Source of the DNA: Planctomycetaceae bacterium
GTDB lineage: Bacteria > Planctomycetota > UBA1135 > GCA-002686595
DNA: 64,000 nucleotides
Direction of reading: 5' to 3'
Assembly: GCA_011525785.1 (NCBI GenBank)
Contig: WYBT01000021.1
Span: forward strand, 186,001-250,000
In this document: one piece after another, positions 16,485-24,917 of the stretch
Layout: each line of letters starts with the position of its first letter
Position numbering within the stretch: position 1 is the first letter of the stretch
Notes under the pieces: model-generated
The model's input: the letters and a program-made list of their open reading frames with translations, nothing else
Databases searched by the model: none
What the model was told of the DNA's origin: nothing
Position numbers and translations under genes: made by a program

Positions 16485-19169
16485 CTACGGGCAAATCACG
16501 AAGTGCAGCGCGTTGCTCAACGCGGTGCGCTTGGGGCCGGCCGGATCGCGGAAGTAGGTCTGGGCCCAGACTTGGTCTCCAGCCGCGAGAGGCAGGCCGA
16601 GTGCGGCGGGGTTCGCCGCGACGTAGGCGTTCCAATCGAGCGCGAACGCGCCATCGCACTGGCCCGGCGTGCCGGCGGTCGACTGCGTGCCCGTGCGTTG
16701 CGACGGCGGCCGCACGCACAGGAAGTGCGAGCTCTGGCCCCACGGATTCGCCATGCCGCCGCTCACGCCGTAGAAGATGTGGCCCGAGCGTCCGCCTTCG
16801 AGCTGGCTCGCTTGGAGCACGAAGCTCGTCGAGGCCGAAGCGCTCGCTCGACCCAGTCCCGTGATCACGGGCTCGCAGCCGTTCGAGGTCGTTCCGCTCG
16901 AACAATAGTTCGTCGCATCGCACTTGCACGCATCCACGATGCGCACGATCGAGCGCGAGGCGTGTTCACCCGCGGCGCGGAAGTCGCCGGCGACGTACAG
17001 CGTGCCGTGCAGCTGCAGGCCGTCGTCGTAGAGCGCGAGAGCGAGCCCTTGGCTGGCGCTCTGGCCGAGTTTGATCAAGCCGACGTCGAAGGCCGACCAC
17101 GACGTTCCGTCGAAGCGCGCGAGTCGGGGAGCGGGGGCCCCGCCTTCGAGTGTCGTGAAGTTCCCGGTCGCGACCAGCTCGCGGCCGCGGACCGTGTCGC
17201 GCGCGAGCAGCGCACGGACGTCGCCGAGCGGACTGCCCGCGACCGTCGTCCACGTGCTGCCGTCCCAGCGCCGCACGTTGTTGTTCATGGTGCTGCTGTT
17301 GAACGGGTCGAGACCGCCGACGATCAGGTCGCCTTCGAAGGAGGCCATGGTCGCGACTTCCATCGAGACTCCGCCGCCCACGCTCGACCAACTCGCACCG
17401 TTCCACTTCGCGATGCGCGACGCCGACACTCCGTCGATCGTGAGGAACTTGCCGGCCGCGTAGAGCGCCGGACCGCTCCCGTCGTCGTGCACGTGCAGGT
17501 CGTTCACCGCCCCTTCGAGGCCCGGGAGCCCCTGCCACGTTGTTCCGTTCCACCGCGCGACGTAATCCCCGGCGGCGCCCCCTAGCGAATAGAAGTCGCC
17601 CGCGACGAACAGCGAGCGGCCATTTCCGTCGTCGAACTCGAGCATGTCATTCACGATCGGAGCGAAACCGCCTCCCCCAGTGTGGAAGCTCGAGCCGACC
17701 GAGCTCCACTGGGCGCCGTCCCACTTGACCACCAGGCCCAGGTGAACGCCGTCGACGCGGAAATAGCCACCGACGTAAAGGCGCGAGCCGCCGCCGTCGT
17801 CGTAGGAGACGATCGAGCGCACACCGTCGAAGATGTCCGTGAAGCGACCCGGCAGCAGCGACCAGTTCGCACCGTTCCAGCGCGCGATGGCGCTGCTCTC
17901 GTCCGCATCGGCGCCGCGGAGACGTCCCGCTGTGTACAGCGCGGGGCCAGAACCGTCATCGTGGACTCCGAGTGCGTGCAACTCCGTTCCGATCTTGCGC
18001 GGGAGCACCGCGGGCTCGGGCGACGCGTAGCTGGTCCAATTCGCGCCGTCGAAGCGCGCCAGGCTCGACTCCGTCGGGGTGCTGAAGCTCCCGGCCAACG
18101 AGTCGTAGCTCGAACAACCCCAGAGTCCGGCGGCCGGACCGCTCGACACCTCGGCCAGCTGAGCGGTCCAGAAGTAGGCCTGATCCCAGCGCGCAATCCA
18201 CTGGATCTGAGCACCATTCCAACGGCCGATGCCGAGATTCCGCTCGAGGAAGTACAGCGCCGGCAGGCCGGCGACCGTCGCGGCATGCGTCGCGCGAGTA
18301 TGGGTTCCGAACCAACCCGGCAGAGCGCTCCACTGCACGCCATCGAAGCGCGCCAGGCCTTCGTGCGGCATCGAGAACGGCAGCGCGGTGACAGAGCCGC
18401 TGCCCGTCACGTAGAGCTGCGGGCCTTGCCCATCGTCGAACACAGTCAGGCTCCGCTCGGTGAACACGCCTCCGAAGACGCTTGTATCGAAGCGCCAAGT
18501 CGTTCCGTTGTACGACTGGATGTTGCCGCTCTGGTTCACGATGTAGATGCGCATCCCGTTGGCGTCGTCCATGCGCGCCACGTCTCGGACGGCCGTTGCT
18601 CCAGCGCCTGAGAGTGGCGCCGACGTCCAGCTGGCGCCGTCAAACAGCGCCATGCCCGGAGCCGTGACGCCGCCGATCGAGGTGAAGTCGCCACACACGC
18701 ACAAGCGCGGGCCAGAGCCGAAATCCACGACTTTGAGCTTCAAGATGTCGCCGCCGATCACGTCGCCGATGCCCGACCAGCTCGTGCCGTTCCAACGGGC
18801 GAGGCCGTCCATCGGCACGCTGCCGGACATCGTGAAGTCGCCCGCTGCGTACAGCTCTGGCCCCTGGCCCGCATCGAACACGCACAGCTGCGTCACCTCG
18901 CGGTTGAGGCCGTTGCCGAGCGCTTCGAAGTGCACGCCGTCGAAGCGTGCGACACGCGACGCGGGTGTTGCGCCCGCTGTGCGGAACAGGCCGCCGAAGT
19001 AGAGCTTCTCTCCGTCACCCAGATCACCGCTGATCACGGTTGTGATCGCGTCGTCCATGGCCGGCAAATGGAACCCGGGCACGACCTCGTCGCACTGCGG
19101 CGCTGCGCGCGCCCCGGCGATCGAACCCAGCGATGCCACGGCCGAAACAAGAAACGCTCGCACGTTCAT
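16485..19169 (-). CDS. Secreted beta-propeller-like repeat protein with four-cysteine C-terminal domain
   Basis: An 894-residue secreted protein starting at the ATG at 19169, behind an AGGAGAGG ribosome site; an ATG 27 bases further out is less well placed. The signal peptide is MNVRAFLVSAVASLGSIAGARA. Residues about 45-735 contain roughly 13 repeats of 50-60 residues. They alternate 'ARFDG..W..LG.G' with phrases such as VHDDGSGPALYAAGKF, YDDGGGSRLYVGGYF and FDDGNGRSLFVAGDF, consistent with propeller blades. The last 140 residues are the shared module (YCSSGTTSNGC, LCVRPP, QCDG, YFRDP, ALSNALHFVIC). An extra CKCD precedes it. Function is unknown; a surface or extracellular scaffold is likely. 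Confidence 0.87.
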   Translation of the reverse strand: MNVRAFLVSAVASLGSIAGARAAPQCDEVVPGFHLPAMDDAITTVISGDLGDGEKLYFGGLFRTAGATPASRVARFDGVHFEALGNGLNREVTQLCVFDAGQGPELYAAGDFTMSGSVPMDGLARWNGTSWSGIGDVIGGDILKLKVVDFGSGPRLCVCGDFTSIGGVTAPGMALFDGASWTSAPLSGAGATAVRDVARMDDANGMRIYIVNQSGNIQSYNGTTWRFDTSVFGGVFTERSLTVFDDGQGPQLYVTGSGSVTALPFSMPHEGLARFDGVQWSALPGWFGTHTRATHAATVAGLPALYFLERNLGIGRWNGAQIQWIARWDQAYFWTAQLAEVSSGPAAGLWGCSSYDSLAGSFSTPTESSLARFDGANWTSYASPEPAVLPRKIGTELHALGVHDDGSGPALYTAGRLRGADADESSAIARWNGANWSLLPGRFTDIFDGVRSIVSYDDGGGSRLYVGGYFRVDGVHLGLVVKWDGAQWSSVGSSFHTGGGGFAPIVNDMLEFDDGNGRSLFVAGDFYSLGGAAGDYVARWNGTTWQGLPGLEGAVNDLHVHDDGSGPALYAAGKFLTIDGVSASRIAKWNGASWSSVGGGVSMEVATMASFEGDLIVGGLDPFNSSTMNNNVRRWDGSTWTTVAGSPLGDVRALLARDTVRGRELVATGNFTTLEGGAPAPRLARFDGTSWSAFDVGLIKLGQSASQGLALALYDDGLQLHGTLYVAGDFRAAGEHASRSIVRIVDACKCDATNYCSSGTTSNGCEPVITGLGRASASASTSFVLQASQLEGGRSGHIFYGVSGGMANPWGQSSHFLCVRPPSQRTGTQSTAGTPGQCDGAFALDWNAYVAANPAALGLPLAAGDQVWAQTYFRDPAGPKRTALSNALHFVICP

Positions 19170-19291
19170 GGTTGTCCTCTCCTGCCCGTTCCGCACTTGG
19201 ACCTGATGATGGCGGGAGCGCTTCGAAGCGGTTCAGGTTTCTGCGAAATCAGGCGGAGCAGTCGAGCCGGCCGTTCACCGAGTCGACCCGC

Positions 19292-20941
19292 CTACGGCGC
19301 GCGTTCCTGGCGCGTCACGATCGGCACGTAGCCGACCTCGAGGCCCTTGGGCGGCGTCACGAGCAGCGCGGGGTCGAGCTTGACCAACTCGCCGCGCGTC
19401 GGCGGCGCCATGTAGTCGCGGTCGATCGGCCAGGCGCGGTGGAGCTTCTCGACGAAGGCCTGCAGCGCGGCCTTCTTCTCGGCGCTCCAGCGGTACTGCA
19501 CGAACGAGGGCTGGTCGACGAAGCGATACCAGCGGTAGGTCACGAGCGAGCCGTCGCCCAGGCGGACCTGTTGCGCCTCGGTCGACGCGCCCGGCTCGGT
19601 CCACGCGCCGCTCGCAGGCGACGTGAACGGCTCGCCCGGCGATGCGAGCTCGAACTCAGCGGCGTGCAGGCCCGTTTCCTTCGGCACCGCGGCGGGGGAA
19701 ACGGCGACGCGACGCTCGCCCTCGTGGCGGTAGTACTGCGGGAATTGGCCGCGCGGCGCGTGGTCAGACTCCTTCCACTCCAGGCCCCAGGTGTTGTCGT
19801 CGAACACCTTGGTGTCGAAGGTGCTCGCGACGCCGTCGATGGGCAGGTCGTCTTGATCGAAGCCCGGCGTGCGAGTGCTCAACTTCGCCACGAACGCGCC
19901 GGCGGCATCGAACTTCCCGCTCGGCGCCGCGCCGCCGCGTCGCCAGGCGAGGAAGGCGTCGTAGAGCGCGCGCCGCGAGTAGTACGTGACGTCTTGCACG
20001 AGCACCGCGCGTCCTTGTTTGTCGATCGGGAAGCGCAGCGCCGGAATCTTCGAGTAGCGCGCGCCGTCGTCTGCGCTCGCGCACAACTGCGGCACGGTGT
20101 TGATCTCCATCGCGCCGCCGCCCATCAGGCCCTGGCGACTGTCGAGACCGCGACCGTGCAAGAACGGATAGTCGAAGATGTCGGCGATCTTGCTCCAGGT
20201 CTCGGGGATGTAGTACGCGATGGGTCCCTTGAAGTTCGCCGTGGCGAGGAAGCACGTCCAAGCGTGATCGCCCGTCGGCGCCTTGCCGTCGACGCTCGGC
20301 AGTGGGTCGGTGAACGGCAGCGCCATGTAGCTGTAGCCCAGGAACTGGCCGTTCGGGCTGCCCGCGAACGGCAGCGCGTCGGGCGGAATCAACAGTCGAT
20401 TGCTGAGCTGCGCGATTCCAAGGCGGTTGTCGGGCAGAGCTTCGGTGTCATAGAAAAACGACCAGCCGGGCGAGCCCACCTCGTAGTCGTAGCACTGCGG
20501 CGTGGCGTTCATGCTGAACTTGGGCGGCCCGTAGCGAAAACGATTGCCCGCCCAATAACCCAGGCCGCCTTCGACCGTCTGGAACACGCTGTCCCACGTC
20601 GGTCCGCGCTCTTTCCAGGTGCGCGCCAGCGTGCCCTCGGGCGCGAGCGGCTTGTCCTTGTTGTCGCGGTTGTCCGGCAGGATCCAGCCGCTGGCGAGAC
20701 CGATCTGGAAGTGGGCGAGGGGTCGATCGATCAACGACCACGCGGCCGAGTAGAAGCCCATGCCCATGCCGTACTCGCTGCGATCGGCTGGCGGCGACGC
20801 CTGATAACCGATGTAGCCGTGAAGACCGCGGCTGGTCTGCTCGGGCGGAGTGCGCGTCGCCTTCTGCGCCGCCGCTGTGTTCTGGAACGGAGCGAACAGG
20901 GCGACGCCGAGCAGCGGCAGGTTGAGGTTCATCGCCGCCAA
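19292..20941 (-). CDS. Hypothetical secreted protein, unrecognised family
   Basis: A 549-residue protein with a signal peptide (MNLNLPLLGVALFAPFQNTAAA). The start may be the ATG at 20941 or the second one at 20932. The sequence is rich in aromatic residues and prolines, with well-structured phrases such as GLHGYIGYQASPP, EYGMGMGFYSAAWSLI, TPQCYDYEVGSPGWSFFYDT, YYIPETWSKIADIFDYPFLH and GGGAMEINTVPQ. This looks like a compact beta-rich enzyme or binding protein. I see no catalytic motif that I can name. It is flanked by same-strand genes but separated from the upstream sulfotransferase-like gene by only 24 bases, so co-transcription is likely. Confidence 0.75.
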   Translation of the reverse strand: MAAMNLNLPLLGVALFAPFQNTAAAQKATRTPPEQTSRGLHGYIGYQASPPADRSEYGMGMGFYSAAWSLIDRPLAHFQIGLASGWILPDNRDNKDKPLAPEGTLARTWKERGPTWDSVFQTVEGGLGYWAGNRFRYGPPKFSMNATPQCYDYEVGSPGWSFFYDTEALPDNRLGIAQLSNRLLIPPDALPFAGSPNGQFLGYSYMALPFTDPLPSVDGKAPTGDHAWTCFLATANFKGPIAYYIPETWSKIADIFDYPFLHGRGLDSRQGLMGGGAMEINTVPQLCASADDGARYSKIPALRFPIDKQGRAVLVQDVTYYSRRALYDAFLAWRRGGAAPSGKFDAAGAFVAKLSTRTPGFDQDDLPIDGVASTFDTKVFDDNTWGLEWKESDHAPRGQFPQYYRHEGERRVAVSPAAVPKETGLHAAEFELASPGEPFTSPASGAWTEPGASTEAQQVRLGDGSLVTYRWYRFVDQPSFVQYRWSAEKKAALQAFVEKLHRAWPIDRDYMAPPTRGELVKLDPALLVTPPKGLEVGYVPIVTRQERAP

Positions 20942-20965
20942 GCTACCCGACGTTCGACGCGAAAC

Positions 20966-22051
20966 TCAGACGCTCTGCCAGGGCTGGTGCGCGACGTTGG
21001 CGACGATCTCGGCGGCCTCGCGGTCGAGTCCGCGGGCGACCAGCCAGCGCGCCAATGCGTAGCGCACCTGGGGTTGCGTCGAGAGGCGCGCGAATTCCGC
21101 TACGGCGAGCAACTCCGGGCGATGGGCCAGCGCGAACAGCTCGCGCCAGGGACCGACTCGATTCACGTCGGCTTGAACGGCCCGCAGCAGCGAATGCACG
21201 GCCTGTGTTTCGCGCCCCGAGCGCAACTCGACCAGTCCGAGCGCTTCGTGCGTCGCGGCGCACGCCTGCAGGGCCAGCGCGCGAGAGGCGCAGGCACGCG
21301 CTTCGTCGACGCGGCCCTCGCTCAGCAGCGCGCGCACGAGCTCCAACGCGACTTCGGGCGAGCGGTCGCACTCGGGACCGGGCGCCGCAAGCGCGTAGCC
21401 GTGTTGCTCGCTCAGCACGCGCGCCGGTCCGTGCGCGGCGAAGCACTCGAGCAGCGCGGGCGCGAGCGGCTCGCAGCGCTGGGGCGCGGGCCCGGCCCAC
21501 TCGCACGCTGTGTCGAGTCCGAAACTCTTGACGATGCTCGCCATCACACGACCTGGATCGGCGACCAGCTCCTCATCGCGAACCACATGAGCGCGAGCAC
21601 CCAGGCGCTTGGCGACGCGCGCGATCGGTCCACAGGCGCGGGCCCACTCGCGCGCCCAGTCCAACGCGGCCTGCGGCGTGTCGACGCGCGTCGGCGCGAA
21701 GCGTCCATCGCGCACGAGCAGCACGAAGTGCGCCTGTGGCAACGCATCGCCGAGCGACTCGAGTTCGAAGGCGTTGTCGACGCGCGCGTCGACCGACCAG
21801 CGCGCACCCCGCGTCAGCGCGTGCGCAGTGACGTCAGCCACGCGGCGAAGCGCGGGCTCGATCCAATCCGCGGGCCGCGCGCCCACGCCTTGCCAAACGG
21901 TTGCGCGGTGCTGAGTGGCCTCACGCAAGCGCTGCAAGAACGCCGCGAAGGCGAAATCGATGGGCCGCGCGTCGTCGCGCGCGCTGAGCTCGCGGCCGAG
22001 CAGCGCGAGGTTCGGACCCGCCGGCCCGCCGACTAGCACCAGCCCGCTCAC
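20966..22051 (-). CDS. Sulfotransferase-like paralogue lacking the PAPS loop, with TPR-like tail
   Basis: A 361-residue protein whose GTG start (22051) overlaps the stop of the upstream sulfotransferase gene (GTGA). It parallels that neighbour: an N-terminal beta-strand and loop (LVLVGGPAGPNLALLGREL) where the neighbour has the 5'-phosphosulfate loop, a later strand-loop FVLLVRDGRF matching the neighbour's FVHILRDGRD, and a helical C-terminus. Both proteins end with a very similar segment (YALARWLVARGLDREAAEIV here, SALARWMHARGLDRDAARAV there). The Arg-Ser-Gly-Thr of the PAPS loop is missing, so sulfuryl transfer is doubtful. It may be a partner subunit or a diverged duplicate. Confidence 0.75.
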   Translation of the reverse strand: MSGLVLVGGPAGPNLALLGRELSARDDARPIDFAFAAFLQRLREATQHRATVWQGVGARPADWIEPALRRVADVTAHALTRGARWSVDARVDNAFELESLGDALPQAHFVLLVRDGRFAPTRVDTPQAALDWAREWARACGPIARVAKRLGARAHVVRDEELVADPGRVMASIVKSFGLDTACEWAGPAPQRCEPLAPALLECFAAHGPARVLSEQHGYALAAPGPECDRSPEVALELVRALLSEGRVDEARACASRALALQACAATHEALGLVELRSGRETQAVHSLLRAVQADVNRVGPWRELFALAHRPELLAVAEFARLSTQPQVRYALARWLVARGLDREAAEIVANVAHQPWQSV

Positions 22052-23142
22052 TGCGCACCTCCGGCGAGGCCCATGACGGCGCGCGCTGCGTCGCGATCGA
22101 GCCCGCGCGCGTGCATCCAACGCGCCAGCGCACTGCGCGCGCCTTGATCGGTGCTGTGCAGCGCGTTCATCGCTGCGAAGAGCGACTCGGGGCGCTCGTG
22201 CATGTCGAGCAGGCGCAGCGCGCCTCGAAGGTCCTTCTGCGGCCCGCGAATCGCGCGCAGGAAGGCGAACACGGCGCGGCGCTGATCTCCGCGCGCGAGA
22301 GCCGCTTCGCCAGCGTCGAACCACTGCGGCGCGCTCTGGAGCGCCTCCGTCCAATTCGCAGCGTCGGATTCGACTCGAGGCTCGCTCTCTCCGAGCGCCG
22401 TTGGCGGATAGCCGAGCTCGCGGTTCAACTCGCTCGCGGCGGTGTCGCGTTCGAACGCGGCGAGCTCCGAGTGCGCGAGTGTTTCGCGCCACGTCTTTCC
22501 CGGCCGAAGTCGCGCCGCCATCGTTTCGAGCGCCGCGCCCGGCTCGAGCCCGACGAAGTCGAAGATCGTCGTGAGCACGTCGCGTGGGCGGCTCGTGAGG
22601 TCCTCGTAGCGAACCTCGACGTAGCGGCCCGGCGCGAGCTTGGCCGCGTGGGCGCGCGCGGCCTTCACGTGACGCGTCCACTGCTGAACGATGGCTTCCT
22701 GCGGAGGCACGCTGCGGTCGCGGCGCCAACCGCGGTCGGTCACGAACGCTGCGTGCGCCGAGGCGAGCACATCGCGGCCGTCGCGCAGGATGTGGACGAA
22801 GCGCGCCTGCGGCCACAGCGCGTCGAGCGCCGCGAGTTGCTCGCAGTAGGGCGGGTACTTGTCCGCGTACACGCCGCCGCTCTTTCCTGCCGCGCGCAGT
22901 TGCTCCCCGCCGAGCGCTGCGACGAATTCGCGGCCCAGCTCGATGCCCAGCGCAGACTTGGGCGCGTTCGGATCGCTCAGCGGCGCGCCGCGCGTGTCGA
23001 ACACGGACGCTGCGATGAGCGCCAGCTCGAGCACGCGCAGCTCGTGGCTCACCACCAATTGCGGGTGCAGCGACAGCACCTCTTGCAGGATGCTCGTTCC
23101 GGATCGGCCGGCCCCCAGAACGAAAAAGCGCGGTGCTGTCAT
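22048..23142 (-). CDS. Sulfotransferase family protein with helical C-terminal extension
   Basis: A 364-residue protein. The N-terminus carries the PAPS 5'-phosphosulfate loop, FVLGAGRSGTSILQEVL (about residues 6-22). A 3'-phosphate motif near residue 120 reads FVHILRDGRDVLASAHAAF, and RYVEVRYEDLTSRP is the conserved segment before the C-terminal cap. Such enzymes transfer sulfate from PAPS to a hydroxyl or amine of a sugar, peptide or small molecule; the acceptor is unknown. About 90 residues after the catalytic domain form helices that resemble the tail of the next gene. I start at the ATG at 23142, directly before the first strand. The downstream paralogue overlaps by four bases. Confidence 0.87.
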   Translation of the reverse strand: MTAPRFFVLGAGRSGTSILQEVLSLHPQLVVSHELRVLELALIAASVFDTRGAPLSDPNAPKSALGIELGREFVAALGGEQLRAAGKSGGVYADKYPPYCEQLAALDALWPQARFVHILRDGRDVLASAHAAFVTDRGWRRDRSVPPQEAIVQQWTRHVKAARAHAAKLAPGRYVEVRYEDLTSRPRDVLTTIFDFVGLEPGAALETMAARLRPGKTWRETLAHSELAAFERDTAASELNRELGYPPTALGESEPRVESDAANWTEALQSAPQWFDAGEAALARGDQRRAVFAFLRAIRGPQKDLRGALRLLDMHERPESLFAAMNALHSTDQGARSALARWMHARGLDRDAARAVMGLAGGAQ

Positions 23143-23213
23143 GGCGCGATTGGAACCCTGCGCCGCTCGCCGATCAACGCGACTGCGGATCGGTGTCGCG
23201 CGCCGCGCCGCGT

Positions 23214-24917
23214 TCAACGCTGCTTCGAGTAGCTCTCGGCCAGCAACTCGCCCAGCTCCACGATCGCTGGCGTCGTCAACACGAGCTTCTGCAGTTCCCC
23301 TGGAAGATCGAACGCTCTGATGTGGACGACGTCACTGTCCGACGCGGCCAGTCGGGCCAGTTGCGCGGTCACGTCGATCGACGCGAGGCCCTCGTGGTCG
23401 GGCGGGCGCTGCTGGCTCACGAACCACTTCAGCGCCGGCGCATTCAGATCTACGCGACTGCGCGTGACGAGTTCGGACAGGCGCTCGACGGCGCGCTCGC
23501 GGTACGGGCCCCACGCCAAGTCGTTCTCGCCCAGGTGATAGAAGACGCCGGCCAGCTCAACCGAGTGTCCTTTCGCCTCCAGCTCCGCCCTCGACTCGCG
23601 AACGAAGGCGATGAAGCTCGGGTACAGGTTGCGAGCCTCCGCCTCGCTGCCCTGTGGAGTCCAGTCGACGATTTGTGAGCCGCTGTGCGTGAACTTCGCG
23701 ATGGCGACGGCGCCCTTCGACTTGCGCGCGAGCGCGGCGCCGAAGCTCAGCTCGGGCCCGAAGGTGTCGTAGGGACCCGCCGGCGCGAGCGCGACCCAGC
23801 CGCCGGAGCGCTTGAACCCGCCGCCCACGTCGTACTTGAAGGCGATGCGTTCGTTGTCGCGCGCGAGTGCAGCGCCGCCCTTGATCGACTCGAGCTCCTG
23901 CACGAACGCGCGCTCGCCTTCCATGTTGCGGTGCCCGGCGAGGATGAAGAGCTTCACCGCGGCGCCCTTCGCATACGGCCAGCGCTGGAGCGTGCGAGTC
24001 ACTTGCGGGCCCGCGCCGATGCTCCGCAAGTACGCCTCGGCGTAGTTCTCTCCGTGCTCGAGCTGACCGAGCGTGCCGTAGTGGTAGTGCAGCCCTTCCT
24101 CGCCGCCGATCTCGACCGCGATGTTCGAGGTCCGAACGTAGTCGGCGAGCGGATCCGCGTCGGTCACTGCGAGTTGCGCACGGGCGATCGCGTACTTCTC
24201 GCGGCGATGGTCCATGCCCCAGATGGTCTTGGTGCACAACTCGCCGACGTAGAAGCGCAACTGCGGCGCGCGCAAGTCGCGCCGCCAGCAGGCGATGAAG
24301 TTCGCGAGGTTCTTGGCGTAGCTCTCGCGAAACGCCGCGTCGAACATGTCGTTCTCGCCCTGATGCCACATGAAGCCCTCGAGGCGATAGGGGACCTTGC
24401 GCTTCTCGAGGTCGGCCAGCGCGCTGCGAATCCAGTCGAGCGTGAGCGGATAGAGCTTGAAGCCGCTCGGCGCGTCGGGATTCCAGTCGCCGCCCAGGCT
24501 CGTGCCGCCCGCGGCGCACTTGATGACGGCGATCGGCGCGTCAATGTGCTTCGTGACGAGGCGCGCGAAGCTCAGCTCGGGGCCGACCATGTCCTCGACC
24601 GGCTGCAACTCAACCCAACCGTCGGACTTCGACTTGTCCTCGCGTCCGATGCAGTACGAGAAGCGCACATCCTTCTGCGGCTTGTCCAAGCCGGCGAACG
24701 GCGGGTACAGGCGGATGTCGTGGGCTCTCGAGTCGGCGCCGACCATGTTCGACTGCCCCGCGAAGATGAACACCCGCAACGTGCGGCTGTCCTGTTGAGC
24801 GTAGGCTGGGGAAGCTGCGGCGAGCGCGAGACTCCAGAGCACGAACAGGCCGAGGACTGCACGCAGATGGGACGCGAGAGACTGCACGCTCGACGACTCT
24901 ACGTCAGTGCGTGACAT
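23214..24917 (-). CDS. Sialate O-acetylesterase-like (SASA) protein with two tandem domains
   Basis: A 567-residue exported protein with a signal peptide ending near residue 41 (AAASPAYAQ). The first SASA/SGNH domain (about 45-300) is complete: GQSNMVG with the nucleophile at S56, CAAGGTS, and the WHQGEND block at 184-190. The second (about 320-560) repeats the order FILAGHRNM (328-332 GHRNM), THSGS and YHLGEND (460-466). It has Arg in place of the catalytic Ser and Leu in place of the Gln. The protein probably removes acetyl groups from extracellular carbohydrate using domain one, while domain two may only bind. Its ATG lies inside the end of the MATE gene (overlap 24904-24917), so the two are coupled. 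Confidence 0.88.
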   Translation of the reverse strand: MSRTDVESSSVQSLASHLRAVLGLFVLWSLALAAASPAYAQQDSRTLRVFIFAGQSNMVGADSRAHDIRLYPPFAGLDKPQKDVRFSYCIGREDKSKSDGWVELQPVEDMVGPELSFARLVTKHIDAPIAVIKCAAGGTSLGGDWNPDAPSGFKLYPLTLDWIRSALADLEKRKVPYRLEGFMWHQGENDMFDAAFRESYAKNLANFIACWRRDLRAPQLRFYVGELCTKTIWGMDHRREKYAIARAQLAVTDADPLADYVRTSNIAVEIGGEEGLHYHYGTLGQLEHGENYAEAYLRSIGAGPQVTRTLQRWPYAKGAAVKLFILAGHRNMEGERAFVQELESIKGGAALARDNERIAFKYDVGGGFKRSGGWVALAPAGPYDTFGPELSFGAALARKSKGAVAIAKFTHSGSQIVDWTPQGSEAEARNLYPSFIAFVRESRAELEAKGHSVELAGVFYHLGENDLAWGPYRERAVERLSELVTRSRVDLNAPALKWFVSQQRPPDHEGLASIDVTAQLARLAASDSDVVHIRAFDLPGELQKLVLTTPAIVELGELLAESYSKQR

